From Prunella strophiata (lineage: Eukaryota; Chordata; Aves; Passeriformes; Prunellidae), in contig JAZBQD010000015.1 of assembly GCA_036583965.1 (NCBI GenBank), positions 28,184,310 to 28,248,309 of the forward strand: a DNA stretch of 64,000 nt, read 5' to 3'. The translations under genes were made by a program, and so were the position numbers. Shown one piece after another: positions 26,994-39,400 of this stretch. The first letter of the stretch is position 1. Each line of letters starts with the position of its first letter. The notes under the pieces were generated by a model, which was not told the DNA's origin, ran no database searches, and saw only the letters and a program-made list of their open reading frames with translations.

Positions 26994-27444
26994 TTGTATT
27001 GCACTAAGTAGTTATGTAGTTGATAATTGTTTTTGCACTGGGTGTTTGGGTCATTTGCACTGTTATATAACCTGTATCCTGTCATATCACATGGTTTGTC
27101 CCATTCCTCCCCTTTCCCACCCCAGGCCCTGGTGGGCAGTGGTTAATCCCGGGTTCACCCCTCACCTCACCCCTTCCCCCTTGTGTCCCACTGGCTGCGG
27201 TCCCCTTCCTCTGCCCCCCTTCCCTGGCCTTAAAACCCCCTGCACAGGTGAACTTGTCCTCTTTTTTTTTTTTTTTTCACCTGGGAAGCCCTGTGGACTA
27301 TCTGGTGGCTCCTACCAAGGAAATAAAGTAGGACTTTGTTCCCAAGAGGAAAAGGGCACCTTTCGTCTCTTACTTTTGTCTCATGTGAGACTGATCAGGG
27401 CTAAGGTCCAGAGCCAGCTGGATTGGACTGGACCTAAGCCTTTC
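26994..27444 (+). mobile_element. LTR-like repeat, copy A (plus orientation)
   Basis: This segment of about 450 bp begins TGTTGTATTG (the first two bases are shared with the end of the left direct repeat). It has a TATA-like CCTTAAAACCCCC, a poly(A) signal AATAAA at 27322-27327 and a U5-like tail. That order of signals suits an endogenous-retrovirus LTR. The similarity to copy B continues about 50 bases beyond the apparent LTR end, to GGACTGGACC near 27434. No retroviral gene is present. The family is not identified. Confidence 0.65.
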
Positions 27445-27509
27445 AAGGTGGTGGGAGAGGGCACACGCTGCCATCTCCTGCCAGGACACCAAAGCATGGC
27501 ATCTGCCTG
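27445..27509 (+). repeat. 65-bp direct repeat, right copy
   Basis: This is the second copy of the sequence at 26930-26993, immediately after LTR-like copy A. It continues into sequence (TCACAAGCAC...) that would be contiguous with the left copy if copy A and one repeat were removed. Confidence 0.9.
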
Positions 27510-27625
27510 TCACAAGCACATCCTTTACATGTGCCACCATAAACTCAGGCAGGACTTTGCTCAGAAAATCCTGGCCACATCCTGGACCTGGAGTGCACTG
27601 GGTTGTAAGATTGACCTACGAGGCT

Positions 27626-28062
27626 GGTCCAGTCCAATCCAGCTGGCTCTGAACCTTAGCCCTGGTCAATCCCACATAGGACAAAAGTAAGAGACGAAAG
27701 GCGCTCTTTTCCTCTCGGGGAACAAAGTCCTACTTTATTTCCTTGGTAGGAGCCACCAGACAATCCACAGGGCTTCCCAGGTGAAAAAAAGTGCTGGCAA
27801 GTTGACCTGTGCAGGGGGTTTTAAGGCCAGGGGAAGGAGGGTGGAGGAAGGGGACCACAGGCAGTGGGATACAAGGGGGAAGGGGCGAGGGGAGGGGTGA
27901 ACCCGGGATTAACCACTGCCCACCAGGGCCTGGGGAGGGAAAGGAGAAAATGGGACAAACCATGTGATATGACAGGATACAGATTACATAACAGTGCCAA
28001 TCACCCAAACACCCAGTGCAAAAACAATTATCAAATAAATAACTACTTAGTACAATACAACA
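27626..28062 (-). mobile_element. LTR-like repeat, copy B (minus orientation)
   Basis: The reverse complement of this segment aligns along its whole length with copy A, with scattered substitutions and small indels. It shares the TGTTGTATTG start (at 28062 reading leftwards), the polypurine and polypyrimidine tracts, the poly(A) signal (TTTATT on the plus strand at 27734-27739) and the conserved tail ending near GGACTGGACC. Copies A and B form an inverted pair separated by fewer than 200 bases. Confidence 0.7.
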
Positions 28063-29399
28063 CTGGGTCTTTTGGATGCTAGTCTTCAAGGTGTTTGGGT
28101 CTCACTCCAAACTTTTGCAGCAGCTTCCCCACCAGAAGCATAAAATTTATGCTTCATGTGCTCCCCAGAGTTGCAGCCTGTCTATCTGCTTCACTCCAGA
28201 TACAGGTTTTTTGGAACCAAAATTGCATTCTCCTATCATCACGTCAGGCTGAGCTGCCTCAGCTCTGCTTTATCCTTGCAACAGCCGCAAGCAAAAATAA
28301 CACATTATTCACTGTGAAAGCGTGGGTTATGCAACAAAATATCTGTCATTTTGAAACCACAAATATAATTGGGCATTTAAGTGCAATTTTGAGGAATGGC
28401 TGCAGGCATAATTTATCAGACAGATTTCAATAATGGCAAATATTGATGTCTAAAAAGCAAGAAGTTCCCACAAGAAGAAGAAATTTTATGCAATATAGTG
28501 TAAAGATTAGTTTTCTGAACTGGTAGTGACTTTGAAATGTGAATTCAGACTATAGTTTAGATTTTGCCATAGATGAAATAACCAGGTTTCTTACCCTCAT
28601 GTTCCAGGCCTTTCTCTGTTAAGAGAAACTCTTTAAGAGTTCAGCATCCCCAAAAACTTGTATGCAGAGTTCTGTGGAAAGGGTACAGCAGAAGAAATCT
28701 TCATCTTTAAAGGGCTGTCACACAGGAAAACAATTTTTAAAACCCCAAACAGTTCCATTGACCACTATTCTGTCTCAGCAATGTCTATCTGCAGGGTTGA
28801 ACTGTTTGAGTCTGACAAAGGGTGGAGGTAGGACTGTTTTGAGCCTGACAGATGAAGGACCCCACTGAACTCCATCTGTAGCAGCAGAGTTTGCACCAAG
28901 CTCTGAAGCACCCTCGGAAGAGCCACAGATCCCCGACCCCGAACGGAGAGATTCACCAGAGGGCAGCACAATATCACTTTCTATTGTAAAAGCAGGAGTT
29001 AATCGTTTCAGCTGTCAGAGAGCTCTTAGAAATTAGCTGCTTGTTGTTCCATCGTTATAATTTCAAATAAGTTTCTCTTTGAAGCTAACCTCTGGAGCAG
29101 CTCCTAAATCCAAAGTATTAGGCATTGATGTTTTAATGTCCAGGCATCCACATAGTGGAAGCAGAGGGAGTTCAGGCAGTTGTGTTTTCAATGTTTGTCT
29201 TTGCCAGGTTTCTGTCCAGGGCTGGTTGGGGCAGCTGATGGGGGCTGGTCCAGCTTCAAGCATTCCAGCAGCTCTCCTGTGTTAAAGGCAGCAGCCTGGG
29301 TGAATTTATTTCAGCCTCATTTTTTGGGAGGCATTAAAAAGAAGGAGTAAGCCCTCTGATGTCACTACATGATAAGGATTCACAGAGGGTGAATCTAGA
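28063..29399. other. Intronic sequence, nothing recognised
   Basis: Mixed-composition non-coding sequence between the inverted LTR-like pair and a CR1 fragment. Its short open frames lie on both strands and match no family. Confidence 0.5.
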
Positions 29400-29750
29400 A
29401 CCACAGAATCATAGATTGGCCTGAGTTGGAAGGGACATTAAAGGTCATCCAGTTCCAGCTCAGCTGCCAAGGCAGGGACACTTTTCACTAGACACAGTTG
29501 CTCAGAGCTCCATGCAAGCTGATGTTGAACATTTGCAGGGATGTGGTGTCTTCAACTTCTCTGGGCAACCTGTTCCAGTGCCTCACCACCTTCTCTGTAA
29601 AAAAATTTCCTTCTGAGGTCTCATCTAAACCTACTCTCAGTTTAAAGCCACTTCACCTTGTTCCATCACTACATGTCCTTTAAAAAAGTCCCTCACCCCT
29701 TTTCTTGTACATCCCCTTTAGGTACTGGAAAGGCTGAGATGTTTTTGTGT
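29400..29750 (-). mobile_element. CR1 LINE fragment, minus orientation
   Basis: The plus strand starts with CAGAATCATAGATTGGCCTG and GTTGGAAGGGACATTAAAGG, which is the reverse complement of the CR1 3' end. It then passes through the usual CAGGGACACTTTTCACTAGA, GTTGCTCAGAGCTCC and CTTTAGGTACTGGAAAGG segments. It is a 5'-truncated copy, as is typical for CR1, and is clearly diverged from the consensus. The right edge is approximate. No coding capacity remains. Confidence 0.85.
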
Positions 29751-29759
29751 TGTAATTGT

Positions 29760-30577
29760 ATTTACTTCTGGTTGTCATGTGTGCTGAGCAGATTCTAGGT
29801 CCTTTAGCACTTATGCTAAACTCCTGGTGTTCAAGGAGCTAAGAGGAATCACTGATCACATTTTTTCCTGCTTAGCTTCCTTCATTCAGGGCTTCACCTG
29901 TCATCAGTCTGTTGCTAGTTATTTCTCTGTTCTGCTTGCACAGGTGTCTGCAGCAGTCACCTCCCCTGGTTCAAGTGCCACTGTGCTTTTCTGTTCTTCT
30001 CTGACCTCTTTCTCTCAGCATACAGTCAAAGCATTTTGTGCTGGTTTCCTGTAAATTAACGACATCTTCTGGCCTTGGTCATTCCCTTTGCTACTTTGAC
30101 TTCTGCCTGGTGGGGATGCCTTGTGTCTTGTGCTTCCCTCCTGACATCACACATAGAGGTTTCCCTTGACTGACTGGTTCTGATCTCACCCCTTTTGAAG
30201 TTCAGTCTGAGCTCCATCTGCTCCAGCTCATCCCAACACTTCCTAACTCTGTACTGAAGCCTTCAAAGACAGAGCTTTTCTGTGGGGCTGCTCCCCATGT
30301 ATACTTAGCTTAAATATTATCTTTATATAAAGTCCTGGAACCTTAAGAATATATATTTAGACTTTAAAAACCCACTTTCCTTACAGTATTAGCTTAAGTT
30401 ACATTACTTAGTCTTCTGAGAGTATAGAACCCTTCTTCAGAGTAGATACAAAATTATGAACTTAGTAGTAGAAATAATTTAAATATCTTTCAAGACAGGT
30501 CTCTGCTCTAAAAGAAAATAAAAACGTATTTCTGTTTTAAGAAAAAGACTTTAAATCCCTATTCTCGTTTTTAAATC
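29760..30577. other. Intronic sequence, nothing clearly recognised
   Basis: Non-coding sequence between the CR1 fragment and the TTCC array. A weak resemblance to older CR1-derived sequence in 29830-30280 could not be confirmed by eye. Confidence 0.4.
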
Positions 30578-30748
30578 TTCCTTCCTTCCTTCCTTCCTTC
30601 CTTCCTTCCTTCCTTCCTTCCTTCCTTCCTTCCTTCCTTCCTTCCTTCCTTCCTTCCTTCCTTCCTTCCTTCCTTCCTTCCTTCCTTCCCTTCCTTCCTT
30701 CCTTCCTTCCTTCCTTCCTTCCTTCCTTCCTTCCTTCCTTCCTTCCTT
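30578..30748 (+). repeat. TTCC tetranucleotide microsatellite
   Basis: About 170 bases of CTTC repeat with a single extra C near 30690. It has the same motif as the array at 15.4-17.4 kb. It opens spurious long frames on the minus strand. Confidence 0.97.
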
Positions 30749-33192
30749 TTCATCTTCCTTATTTATTTCAATATTTGAAAAAAAATACTTTATTTTTTTC
30801 ATTTCCATTCTTTTTATTTCTTGGGAAAACCAAGGAAGAAAAGACAGCAAAAATGCCAAAAAAATTATTTTGTTCAGTTTCCTTTGTTTATACATTCCAT
30901 TTTCATTTCATCGTTTTTTTCCAAGGAAAAAAGAAAAGTAGGGGATTTTGAAGGCAAAAGGATTGGACAAAAGAAATGAAAAGATTTTTAAAAGAATTTT
31001 TTAAAGTTTTAGCACGTCAGAAATTGTCTTTCAAAATTCACAAAAAAGAAAAGTTTTAAAGGGAAGTACTTTCTACTGCACCATCTTAACGAGGGTTTGG
31101 AGCTAGTTAAGGCAGCCAGCACAGTGTGCTTTGTAATGTTCTCTAGGTGAGGACAGTCCATCACCTCTTACAGGAATCCATAGCAGTGCACAGTGCCCTT
31201 GCATGACATCACAGAGGTCTTTGTGGGCATTACACCAAGTTTCCTCCTGACTAAACCTGATTCAGTTTCCCTTAAGGTCTCCCCATTTCACAGTCAGTGC
31301 TAGGACTAGTGACTCAGAGTAGAAATAACCCAACCTGGGCTTTAAAATAGGGATGAAGTAGGGCTGTGTCATCTGCTGTATACATCATTTTTAGAGTGAT
31401 CTGCCACTGCTTTTAAATGTTTAATTCTCCAGGCTCTGCCAGGATAACCAGAGAGGCACATTGCTTGGCAGTGGTCACGGCTGAAGAGCAGGTGACTCTT
31501 GAGTGTCAGTGCTCAAGACTACCAGTAAGATGTTTGTGCTTTGCCAAGGTGTGTGGCACCTGTTCTTCCTGTCTGTTAGGGGTTTGGAGAAGTTACACAA
31601 TGTCTGGCTTTCTTGTTTCTTGCCCAAACTAAAAATACCTAACTACACCTTGAAATTGGTCTTTCAGGATCAGCAACTTTTTCCATCTTTTGTTTGTTTC
31701 TTCCCATTTCAATTTATATCCAATGCCATTATTACCTAAAGGAAAAAGTTTTTTTAAAAAGCTTTTGTCCACTGTGGATAAATTAGTGAGGTTCTTCTTC
31801 TGAAGGTGTTCAGAAGTCTGATCCTGCATGGTTGAAATGAATGAGTCCATTTTATGCAGGAACAGAAATGTTACTTGTAAGAACTACCCAAGCTATGCAG
31901 GAACTTAGTTGTTATATGTAACTAAGTATCTTCTCTGACTCACCAGAGTTACTTTGATCTCAATGACCTTTTTCTGGAAATAAATCTCCTTTACTCATAA
32001 GATTTTAATAACAAAATGGTGATATGCTTTTGTATACAAGTATGATATTACAAAGGATGCTTCTGCTGCAAAGAAATAAATATATGTACATACATATTTC
32101 CTGTACCAAAAAAAAAAAAAAAAGAAAAAAAAAGAAAATATATGCATTCAAGTAAGTCATTAGTGGCTTTAGACATTGTTAATCTTATATTTGTGCTACT
32201 TTTTCATTCCCAAAATATATCTGCTCATTTCTTAGCCATTGTATTCTATTTCCCATTTTTTATCAATCTGGCTGAAGGGCCTGTAAATGGGCTTTGCTTA
32301 GCCTGTTCCCAAATTATGGAGGAATTGATAGCTTCAGCAGTGAAGAATTAATAACTTCTTTTTAATTTTGCCATGTCAAAAATGTATTGCATTAAATATA
32401 TGTACAGAATTTTAGAATATATTGTACACCAAAACTTGTATGTCACAAATAAGGTTTACCCAGGAGTCTTCCTCATGGGCTGCTGTGCTGTAGCAAAAGT
32501 TGTGTTTATTCAAGTTCTTAAAAAAACCAAAAAAACACCCTGTTTACTTTGCTCTGTTGTTCTCTCAGACTCAGGTGGGGAGAAGCTAAAAAAGAAAGTT
32601 TAGTATTGTTACTCTCCAGACATACTATTAAGAAAATAAGCATGTCATACAGAAATAAGACTGGATCTTATCTGACTGCAAGAAAGGTTTCTGTGGTATT
32701 CCTTTCAAAGATTTACCTAGTTTATTTGTCACTGCACTTCAGGCCTTGAATCACATGCAGGCAGGAGAGACTGAGAGAGAAGGAAGGCAAATGCTTTCTG
32801 CAGCTCTCTTCTGGCTTGTTAACTTTGCAGAAGTTGTAGCTGGTTTTGAAAGCTCATTTTTGAATGAAATTGCAAATATAACCACAAGATGGATTAATCT
32901 GGCCCTCAAAACAGATTTATAAATCTTTTTCTGAAAATCCTAGTACAGAGATGCTGTACTACCTTTTATTCATGTTGAGATTGTAGATAGGTAACAGCTT
33001 GTGTTAATATTTGACAAATCTGTTACTGTCAGAAATGTAGCTGAAAATCTCTTTGGCTGGCTGGCTTGTACTTGAAACTGGTTTTCGTAAGATCTGGATT
33101 TGAAAATCTCTCCTGCCAGACTTGTAGCTGTCAGATTCATTATCTTCAAAATTTCTCTCAACCTCTGATGGTGTTTTTCTTTCCTTCTGCAG
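30749..33192. other. Intronic sequence up to the PAG1 start exon
   Basis: AT-rich non-coding sequence with an A-rich run at 32108-32136. An exon-like 59-base segment at 31433-31491 lies between an acceptor (TTAATTCTCCAG) and a donor (CAG|GTGACT). It could be a non-coding exon but has no other support. Confidence 0.4.
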
Positions 33193-33279
33193 AAACAGAA
33201 GGTGCATGCAGCACAGATGTCAGTCTTCTTCAAGGAGTAACTTCTTCAACCCCAAGTGATACCAGCTCCTGCTAGTACC
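33193..33279 (+). other. PAG1: PAG1 5' UTR part of the start exon
   Basis: A pyrimidine tract and CAG ending at 33192 (TTTCCTTCTGCAG) form the acceptor. The 87 bases before the ATG contain an in-frame TAA at 33238-33240, so no longer N-terminus is possible in this exon. The presence of this acceptor implies at least one upstream non-coding exon. Confidence 0.75.
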
Positions 33280-33404
33280 ATGGGGCTGGAGGGTGTTTTT
33301 TTAGGCCCTGGACAGATCCACGTAATCCTGTGGGGAAGTTTGGCAGCCATGACAACACTCTTGTTCCTCACCTTCCTCATCTTCCTTTGCTCCAGCTGCA
33401 ATGG
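33280..33404 (+). CDS. PAG1: PAG1 coding exon 1: ectodomain, membrane helix, palmitoylation site
   Basis: The exon encodes residues 1-41 plus two bases of codon 42. The start ATG sits in a strong Kozak context (ACCATGG) with an in-frame stop upstream. The first 15 residues are the short ectodomain with no cleavable signal peptide. Residues from about 16 to 36 ([20 protein letters not shown]) form the membrane anchor. CSSC at 37-40 is the family's juxtamembrane palmitoylation motif, needed for raft targeting. The donor is GG|GTAAGG at 33405, so the intron is in phase 2. Confidence 0.93.
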
Positions 33405-36400
33405 GTAAGGCTCCAGGGCTTAATGCTTCACTTTGGACATAGCTTCGTGTATAAATAGTTAGCAGGAAATACTGAGGACTGAGGTACAGAAACTAAAAAA
33501 GCAAGGTACCTTTTTCAGAGCAAACTTTCAGTTTGAACAGTTCTATTCATTCTAAAATCTAATTATATTTTTCTTTAGCTGTGAAGGAAGTAGACAATTG
33601 TGTTTATTCAGATGGTTTTCCCCAAGCAGAAGCCTGGAGCACAGGTAGACACTGAGTGTTGGCAAATCACACCCCTAAGCTGAAACTGAGAACATTAGGT
33701 GGGCTAAACAGGACAAAAAAAAAAAAAGGATAGGTAAAAAGAAAGGGAAGTGATTATGTACTTCAGCTTTGCTATGGCCATTCCTGAAGTATAGGGAATC
33801 TAGTATTGATCCTGCCTTTCAGGCAAAAATGAGTAAGGATCAAACAGTGGTACTAATTAATGCCTTATACCTTATCCTTATTTTCTTCTCCATAAGAGGA
33901 TTCCATTTTCACCAATACAGGCACTTCTGCTGACTTTATTTATGCATGTTTCAAGGCTCCTTCATGCCATGTCAGCTGAGCCCTGCTGACTGCACAGGGC
34001 AGCTGAGGCATCCTGCAGTCTGTCCATGGTGCCCTGCCACAGGCCAGAGCAGCCAGACCCTTGGCTGTGAGGAGTGCCACTGCTGTGATCCATATTGCTG
34101 TATTTTGTAAGCACAGCTGAATCAGCCAAGTATATGGGGGAAAAAAAATCCAGTACAGCAGCAAACCCTGCAGTTTGGATGCATATGCCTATAAGGAGCA
34201 TGTGCTTTCATCCCTTCAGCTTTGAGAACCTTGAGGAAATTGTGCAGCCATAAAATGGACTGTGTTGGCACAAGATGTGTCTACAGTGAAGGCCTTGTTT
34301 TTCAGCAGGATTTATCTAATGCCCACCATGCAAAAAAAAGCAGTTGTGGGCAAAAACAGGTCCTAAAGTTGCTTGAAACCCTAAAAAGCCTGTTAGAACA
34401 TGTAATTTCATGTGATTCAGGAGAACCACTTTTGTAAACTGTAAGCTGACACTTCAGTATCTTCTTATTGTCACAGTTTCCTGTGATATCTGTGTAAAAA
34501 AAAAAAAAAAGTAGACTTTTAAAAAATTTATTTAAAAGTAGAAAGCCTATTTTAAATATTCTTTAACCCACAAACATTGCTTTTAGGTATTGTGCATTGT
34601 CTTTAAGGCCTTTTCCAACTCAAATGATTCTATAATTCTATGTTTTGTTTTGTAACACACCAGTCCTTGAAACACCTCTAGAAAGATGGGTCAAACCACT
34701 GAGTAATCTTTGCAGTTACAGAAATACATTGCCTGAAATATTCTGGTGATGTTTTTTAATAAATTCTTGTGTTGCTAGTTTGGACATAATATCTTTTGTT
34801 TCAGGTCATTCTGTAGGGAAGGTTGTTTATGCATAAATGCAATTGTGCAGAATTTCTTCCTGGCTTACTCTTCAAAAATGGATGAGGACATAGAAAACTG
34901 AATAAAATTTGCTCTTTCTAAAATATCAGAGTCAGAAAAACTTCCAGAGAGGAAATTCAGCTTTTAACTGTCTCTGCTCTGCATTGGTGCATGCTCACTT
35001 GCTGTTTTGTTATTTCCAAATTAGGTAGAATTTTAACAGTTGCTAATGTGGAAGTACAGTTCACTGCAGGCTTTGGAAGAAGCAAAAATTTCATATTGTC
35101 AATATTTTCTCACCTTTTTCTTTGACTTTTCATCTAGGGGAAGGACTAGCATTATTTTAAGCTTATACCTTATTGCAGTATTTTTGAAAAAGAGCTATAT
35201 TTCCCAAATGGCAAAAACTGAAAATGTGATCAAGTACTTAGACTCCTATGAAGGACCCAGGGAAGCAGGATTCCTTCAAAATGTAGGTCCCTGCTGCTGT
35301 GAAATTTGTATGCCTTTTTGAACTGCTCATGCTTATTATCAATTTGACTAGCATTTTTAGTTATCTGGATTTTGTTGGCCTTTTCTAATTCCTCATAGGA
35401 TACACACTTTTTTTCTGACACAGTTTAAGGGACTTCCTAAGTAGTCTGTAACCAGAATGTATATCTGAGAATTTCAGATGTAATTAAATTGAATAATAAT
35501 ATTTTTATTATCATAGAATGGCCTGGGTTGGAAGGGACTTTAAAAATCATCTAGTGAAATCATCCCTGGCAGGGACACATTTCACTAGACCTAGGTTGCT
35601 CAGAGCCCCATCCAGTCTGGCCTTGAACACTGCCAGGGATGGGGCATCCACCAGTAGTTGCTTCTTGGAGCAATTTGTTCCAATGTCTCACCACCCTCAC
35701 AGTAAAGAATTTTTTCCTAATATTTAATCTGAACCTACTCCCTTTCAGTTTGAAGCCATTCCCCCATGTCCTGTCTCTACATAATTATTTATAGTATATT
35801 GTAATAATCATCAGTCACTTCTTACTGTGATCTTACACTGAGTGAGAAGAAGGGTTTTCTGTGTTTGTTGTACCTCTTCAGTTATGTTTATCACCATTCT
35901 GCCTCAATGGTGTTTTTACACAGAGGTCATACCATTTCCTGTAATAATTTTCAGTTATTCCATTTTCAATATTATTGTGAATCATAGTTCTGTTCCCTGC
36001 AGGAGTGTAAGGTCTATGAATGATTGATATTTTTATATTAGCATAAATTGTAGTAAAAATTCATGTGCATTTTTCATTAAGGGAAAAGAAGGCCAAAAAT
36101 CAGAATGGAGATCATGAAAATCTGATGAATGTGGTAAGTATTTATTTCTGGCAGCTTGTGTCTGTCTTGTGGTTGGTTTGTACCAAACTCCTTGCAAAAT
36201 ACAACAGAATAGAAAATAGCTCAGTAATTTTGATATGGTTGAGCATGAGAAACTTCAAAATTTGCAGAATGGGAAGAGGAGGAATGTCAGAGGTCTCTCA
36301 GGAGCTCAAGATGACCCTGACCAGTTAGAAAGTCTCTGTGTTCTGGCCCGAGAACCGAAGAAGGAGTCAGGAGTCTTCTTGTGCAGTTTTCAAGGTTGTT

Positions 36401-39400
36401 TATTATTTCTTATTTAACAAATTTTCTCCCTGACCAGCCGAGATCTGTTCAGCAGGTCAGTCCATGGTGCACCGCCCGTCCCCAGGGCAGTGTTATCTTT
36501 TTATACTAAAAACTACATGTACATTATTTAAAGTTACTTTCCAATACCTATCACCCATGTTACAGAGTCTAACTCTACTCTAAACCAATCCAAAAGTGCC
36601 ACCATCACCCAGAAGATGGAGGCTGTGAAGAAGGAGAAAGAAGGACAGAACAGCCCAAATTCCTCCATCTTGACCCCCGAACCCTTATTCTAAAAAACCC
36701 TAAAATTCTACTTTTTCACCCTGTGATAAACTTATTATTATTCTACTTAATTTGTGTGGCTTGTAATTCTTCATATAAGGTTGGTAATCTTTTCCATGGC
36801 TCAAGATCAAAGGCACAGGGGTCTTGGGCTCTGTGCCAAGGTCTCTGAGCTCCCTGCCAGGGGCTCAAGCCATCCAGGGCAGCCAGAGGGATGTCCTGAG
36901 TTCTGACAGAGGAAAACTTGTGTAAATCCTGATGATGTTCACTTTCTCAGTGCCCCTTCTGCCACCACTGTACTCCATCCTTCCCTTCACTCCATTTGCA
37001 GCCCAAGGGCAGTGTACCCTTTGTCAGCTGCTGTCTTCCCATGGGTTAAGCCACAGTAATATCTATTACCATAAAGCTTGAAAAGGACATCACTCTGAAC
37101 ATCTTTGCATTTATTTCTTTTTAACATCTGTAAACACAGGCACTTAAATCTCTGAATCTAGTTGGCATGGTTTGGTTCTCCTGCCAATAATACCTGTGGG
37201 TCAGAGCTCTGGAGATGAGAATGAAATTCCTTGTGTGTGCATTCATGTGAAGGTTTATTCTGACCAGCTGTCACTGGTGTGTGTTGCAGCCTTCTGAGAA
37301 GGAGGTGTTCAGCCATTCCATCACGAGTTCTGTCACGGAGCCTCCCCCAAACAGCGAGCACAACGGGGGCCTCAGCAATGGTGATGGTGAGTGGTGGCAG
37401 CCCCTGGGGGTGGGGGAGCCAGGCCTGGTGCTCCCAGCTCCCAGCTCAGCTGCTCCCTGCTGATCCCTCAGCTTCAGGATTCCAGCCATGGGCTTTCCGA
37501 GCACACTGGCAAGCCATTTGTCAGAACACTCTGCACGCCTCTGCAGGTCTGACACCAGATCCCACAGAACTTACAACCAAGTTAAAAATGCCATGGAGCC
37601 ATTTGCCTTGCTGAGAAGTCAGTGGATGTGATCATCTCATGGAGATTTGGGTGGTTTAGGCTGCATTTCCACTTCACTCCTGGGCACAGCCCTACGCCCC
37701 TGCTCCCAGTCCTCCCTGCCAGCCAACCCTGGGAGGTGCTCAGGTCCTCTCCTGGGCCACCAGGTCTGGGTCACCAAGCCATTCCTGCAGATTGACCAGG
37801 TCATCAGGCAGAGAATGGGACCTTCCCTAATCTTGGTAAGCTATGGAACTGGGATAAAACCAGAAGATGAAGCTGCACCTTAGAGTTTCAAAAGTGCTGC
37901 AGGAGGCTGTGGAAATATTTCAGGTCCTCCTCCAGGAATTACAGCTTTGGATCACAGTCCTGTGCTGTGCTGTCACTTATATTTTTATATTTTAGAAAGC
38001 AGGCAACATAAATAGGCTTCCTTTTTTTTTCCTTAGTCTTTGCTTTGCTGAACACCCAAAATGATTCACCCTGAAGTATCACTGGAAAATATTTTACTCA
38101 GCTGCACCTAAAAATAAACTTACTCTCAGCTCAGAGCCACTGGGAGCCAACTGTTGTCTTCACACTAACACCAACACCAAGGGCTGCACTCCAGCTCACA
38201 GCTCTCTCCTCATCTCCTGCAACCAGAGGCTAAGCTATTCAGACTTTACCCCTTAGAGACAAGTATCCAAAGTAATTTTTAAACTTTATTTTTGCAGCTA
38301 ATTGCTGTTCCTATTCATTGGCTTGGTGTGGTTCCCTGAGGGACTTGATGTGCAGAGCAAAGCCCTGCAGAATGGAAGTATTTCTCTCTGCCATGAGTCA
38401 CCACATGTGCAGCTGTCAGAGCTGCTGCTAAAAGGTGTGCTGTCAACCAGCAGACAGTTTTCAGTCTGTCTGACATTATACTCAGCTTACACTCTGCATA
38501 ACAGCCCTTCTGAATAACAGGAACTCCTGTGCTTTAATTTCTTACTTATACTTCATGAACTTTTTGTTAATAGCTCTTTTTATTACTGTTTCTGCTAGCT
38601 TTTTGAGCAGGGGCAGGGCTGTGGAAGAAGAACCATCAAATGCTATGTTTTTTTCCTTTACCCAAGCTGCCAGCATTGTCTTATCTATGCCAACCCTTCA
38701 GCTACACCAACCCCTTCTGTGCTACCACCCATAGCCACAAAAATACAGAAACTGAAGCTCTCATTGCTTTTGATTATCCCCTCCAGCCTGAATGGGCTGT
38801 GCTTTCTGGGTTCAGCAAAGCACAGAAATCTCTAGAATCAAGGACCAGAAAGGCAAAACTCCCATCTCCCATTCAGACAGTGATTGTCATCTCACACCTC
38901 CAGTTCTGTCCTGAGTTTTGCAGTCAGGGTATGGCTCCCTGCAGGTGCTGACTGTGTCTGCATGCCCTGAACACAAGAGAAAGCAATGTCCATGGCAACC
39001 ACCAAATCAAGGGCATTGATTGCTTTGGCAACGCTTCTGTCACCATGTCAAACACACTGAAGGACACAGAAGAATGGGTTGTTTTTGTTGAGACAGTGCC
39101 TTAGGAACTGTACTAGGAAAAGTAAAGCTGTTCAGAAGGGATTTTTTAAAGAAATAGTGTGAGGTAAAGCTACCTACCATGCTTAAAACATGCTTGTATA
39201 TGCCCATGAATGCATGCAAATGTCACACGGTGTGGTGTAAGATGAGAAGCCCCATACATTTCAGTCCCTAATACCCTCTAGTGACAATGACATGTGGCCC
39301 ACTTCTGGGACCTGAAACAACATGTTCTGCCTGACACCACCTTCTGAAGTCTAGTCTTCTCTCTTGTGCATATGGGCAGCTCGTTAGTGGGTTGTCAGGC

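Larger units (their letters stand above)
33405..36081 (+). other. PAG1: PAG1 intron after coding exon 1
   Basis: An intron of 2677 bases. It contains a short plus-oriented CR1 3' end near 34590-34645 and a larger minus-oriented CR1 fragment at 35512-35785. There are A-rich runs near 33716-33728 and 34496-34510. It ends in TTTTTCATTAAG. Confidence 0.9.

Noticed and set aside
26980..27690. 236-codon plus-strand frame
   Set aside because: It reads straight through the LTR-like copy A, its direct repeat and the spacer. Its content is cysteine- and proline-rich without any domain, so it is chance openness in GC-rich repeat DNA.
30551..30895. 114-codon minus-strand frame with GRKE repeats
   Set aside because: Same cause: it is the TTCC microsatellite read through.
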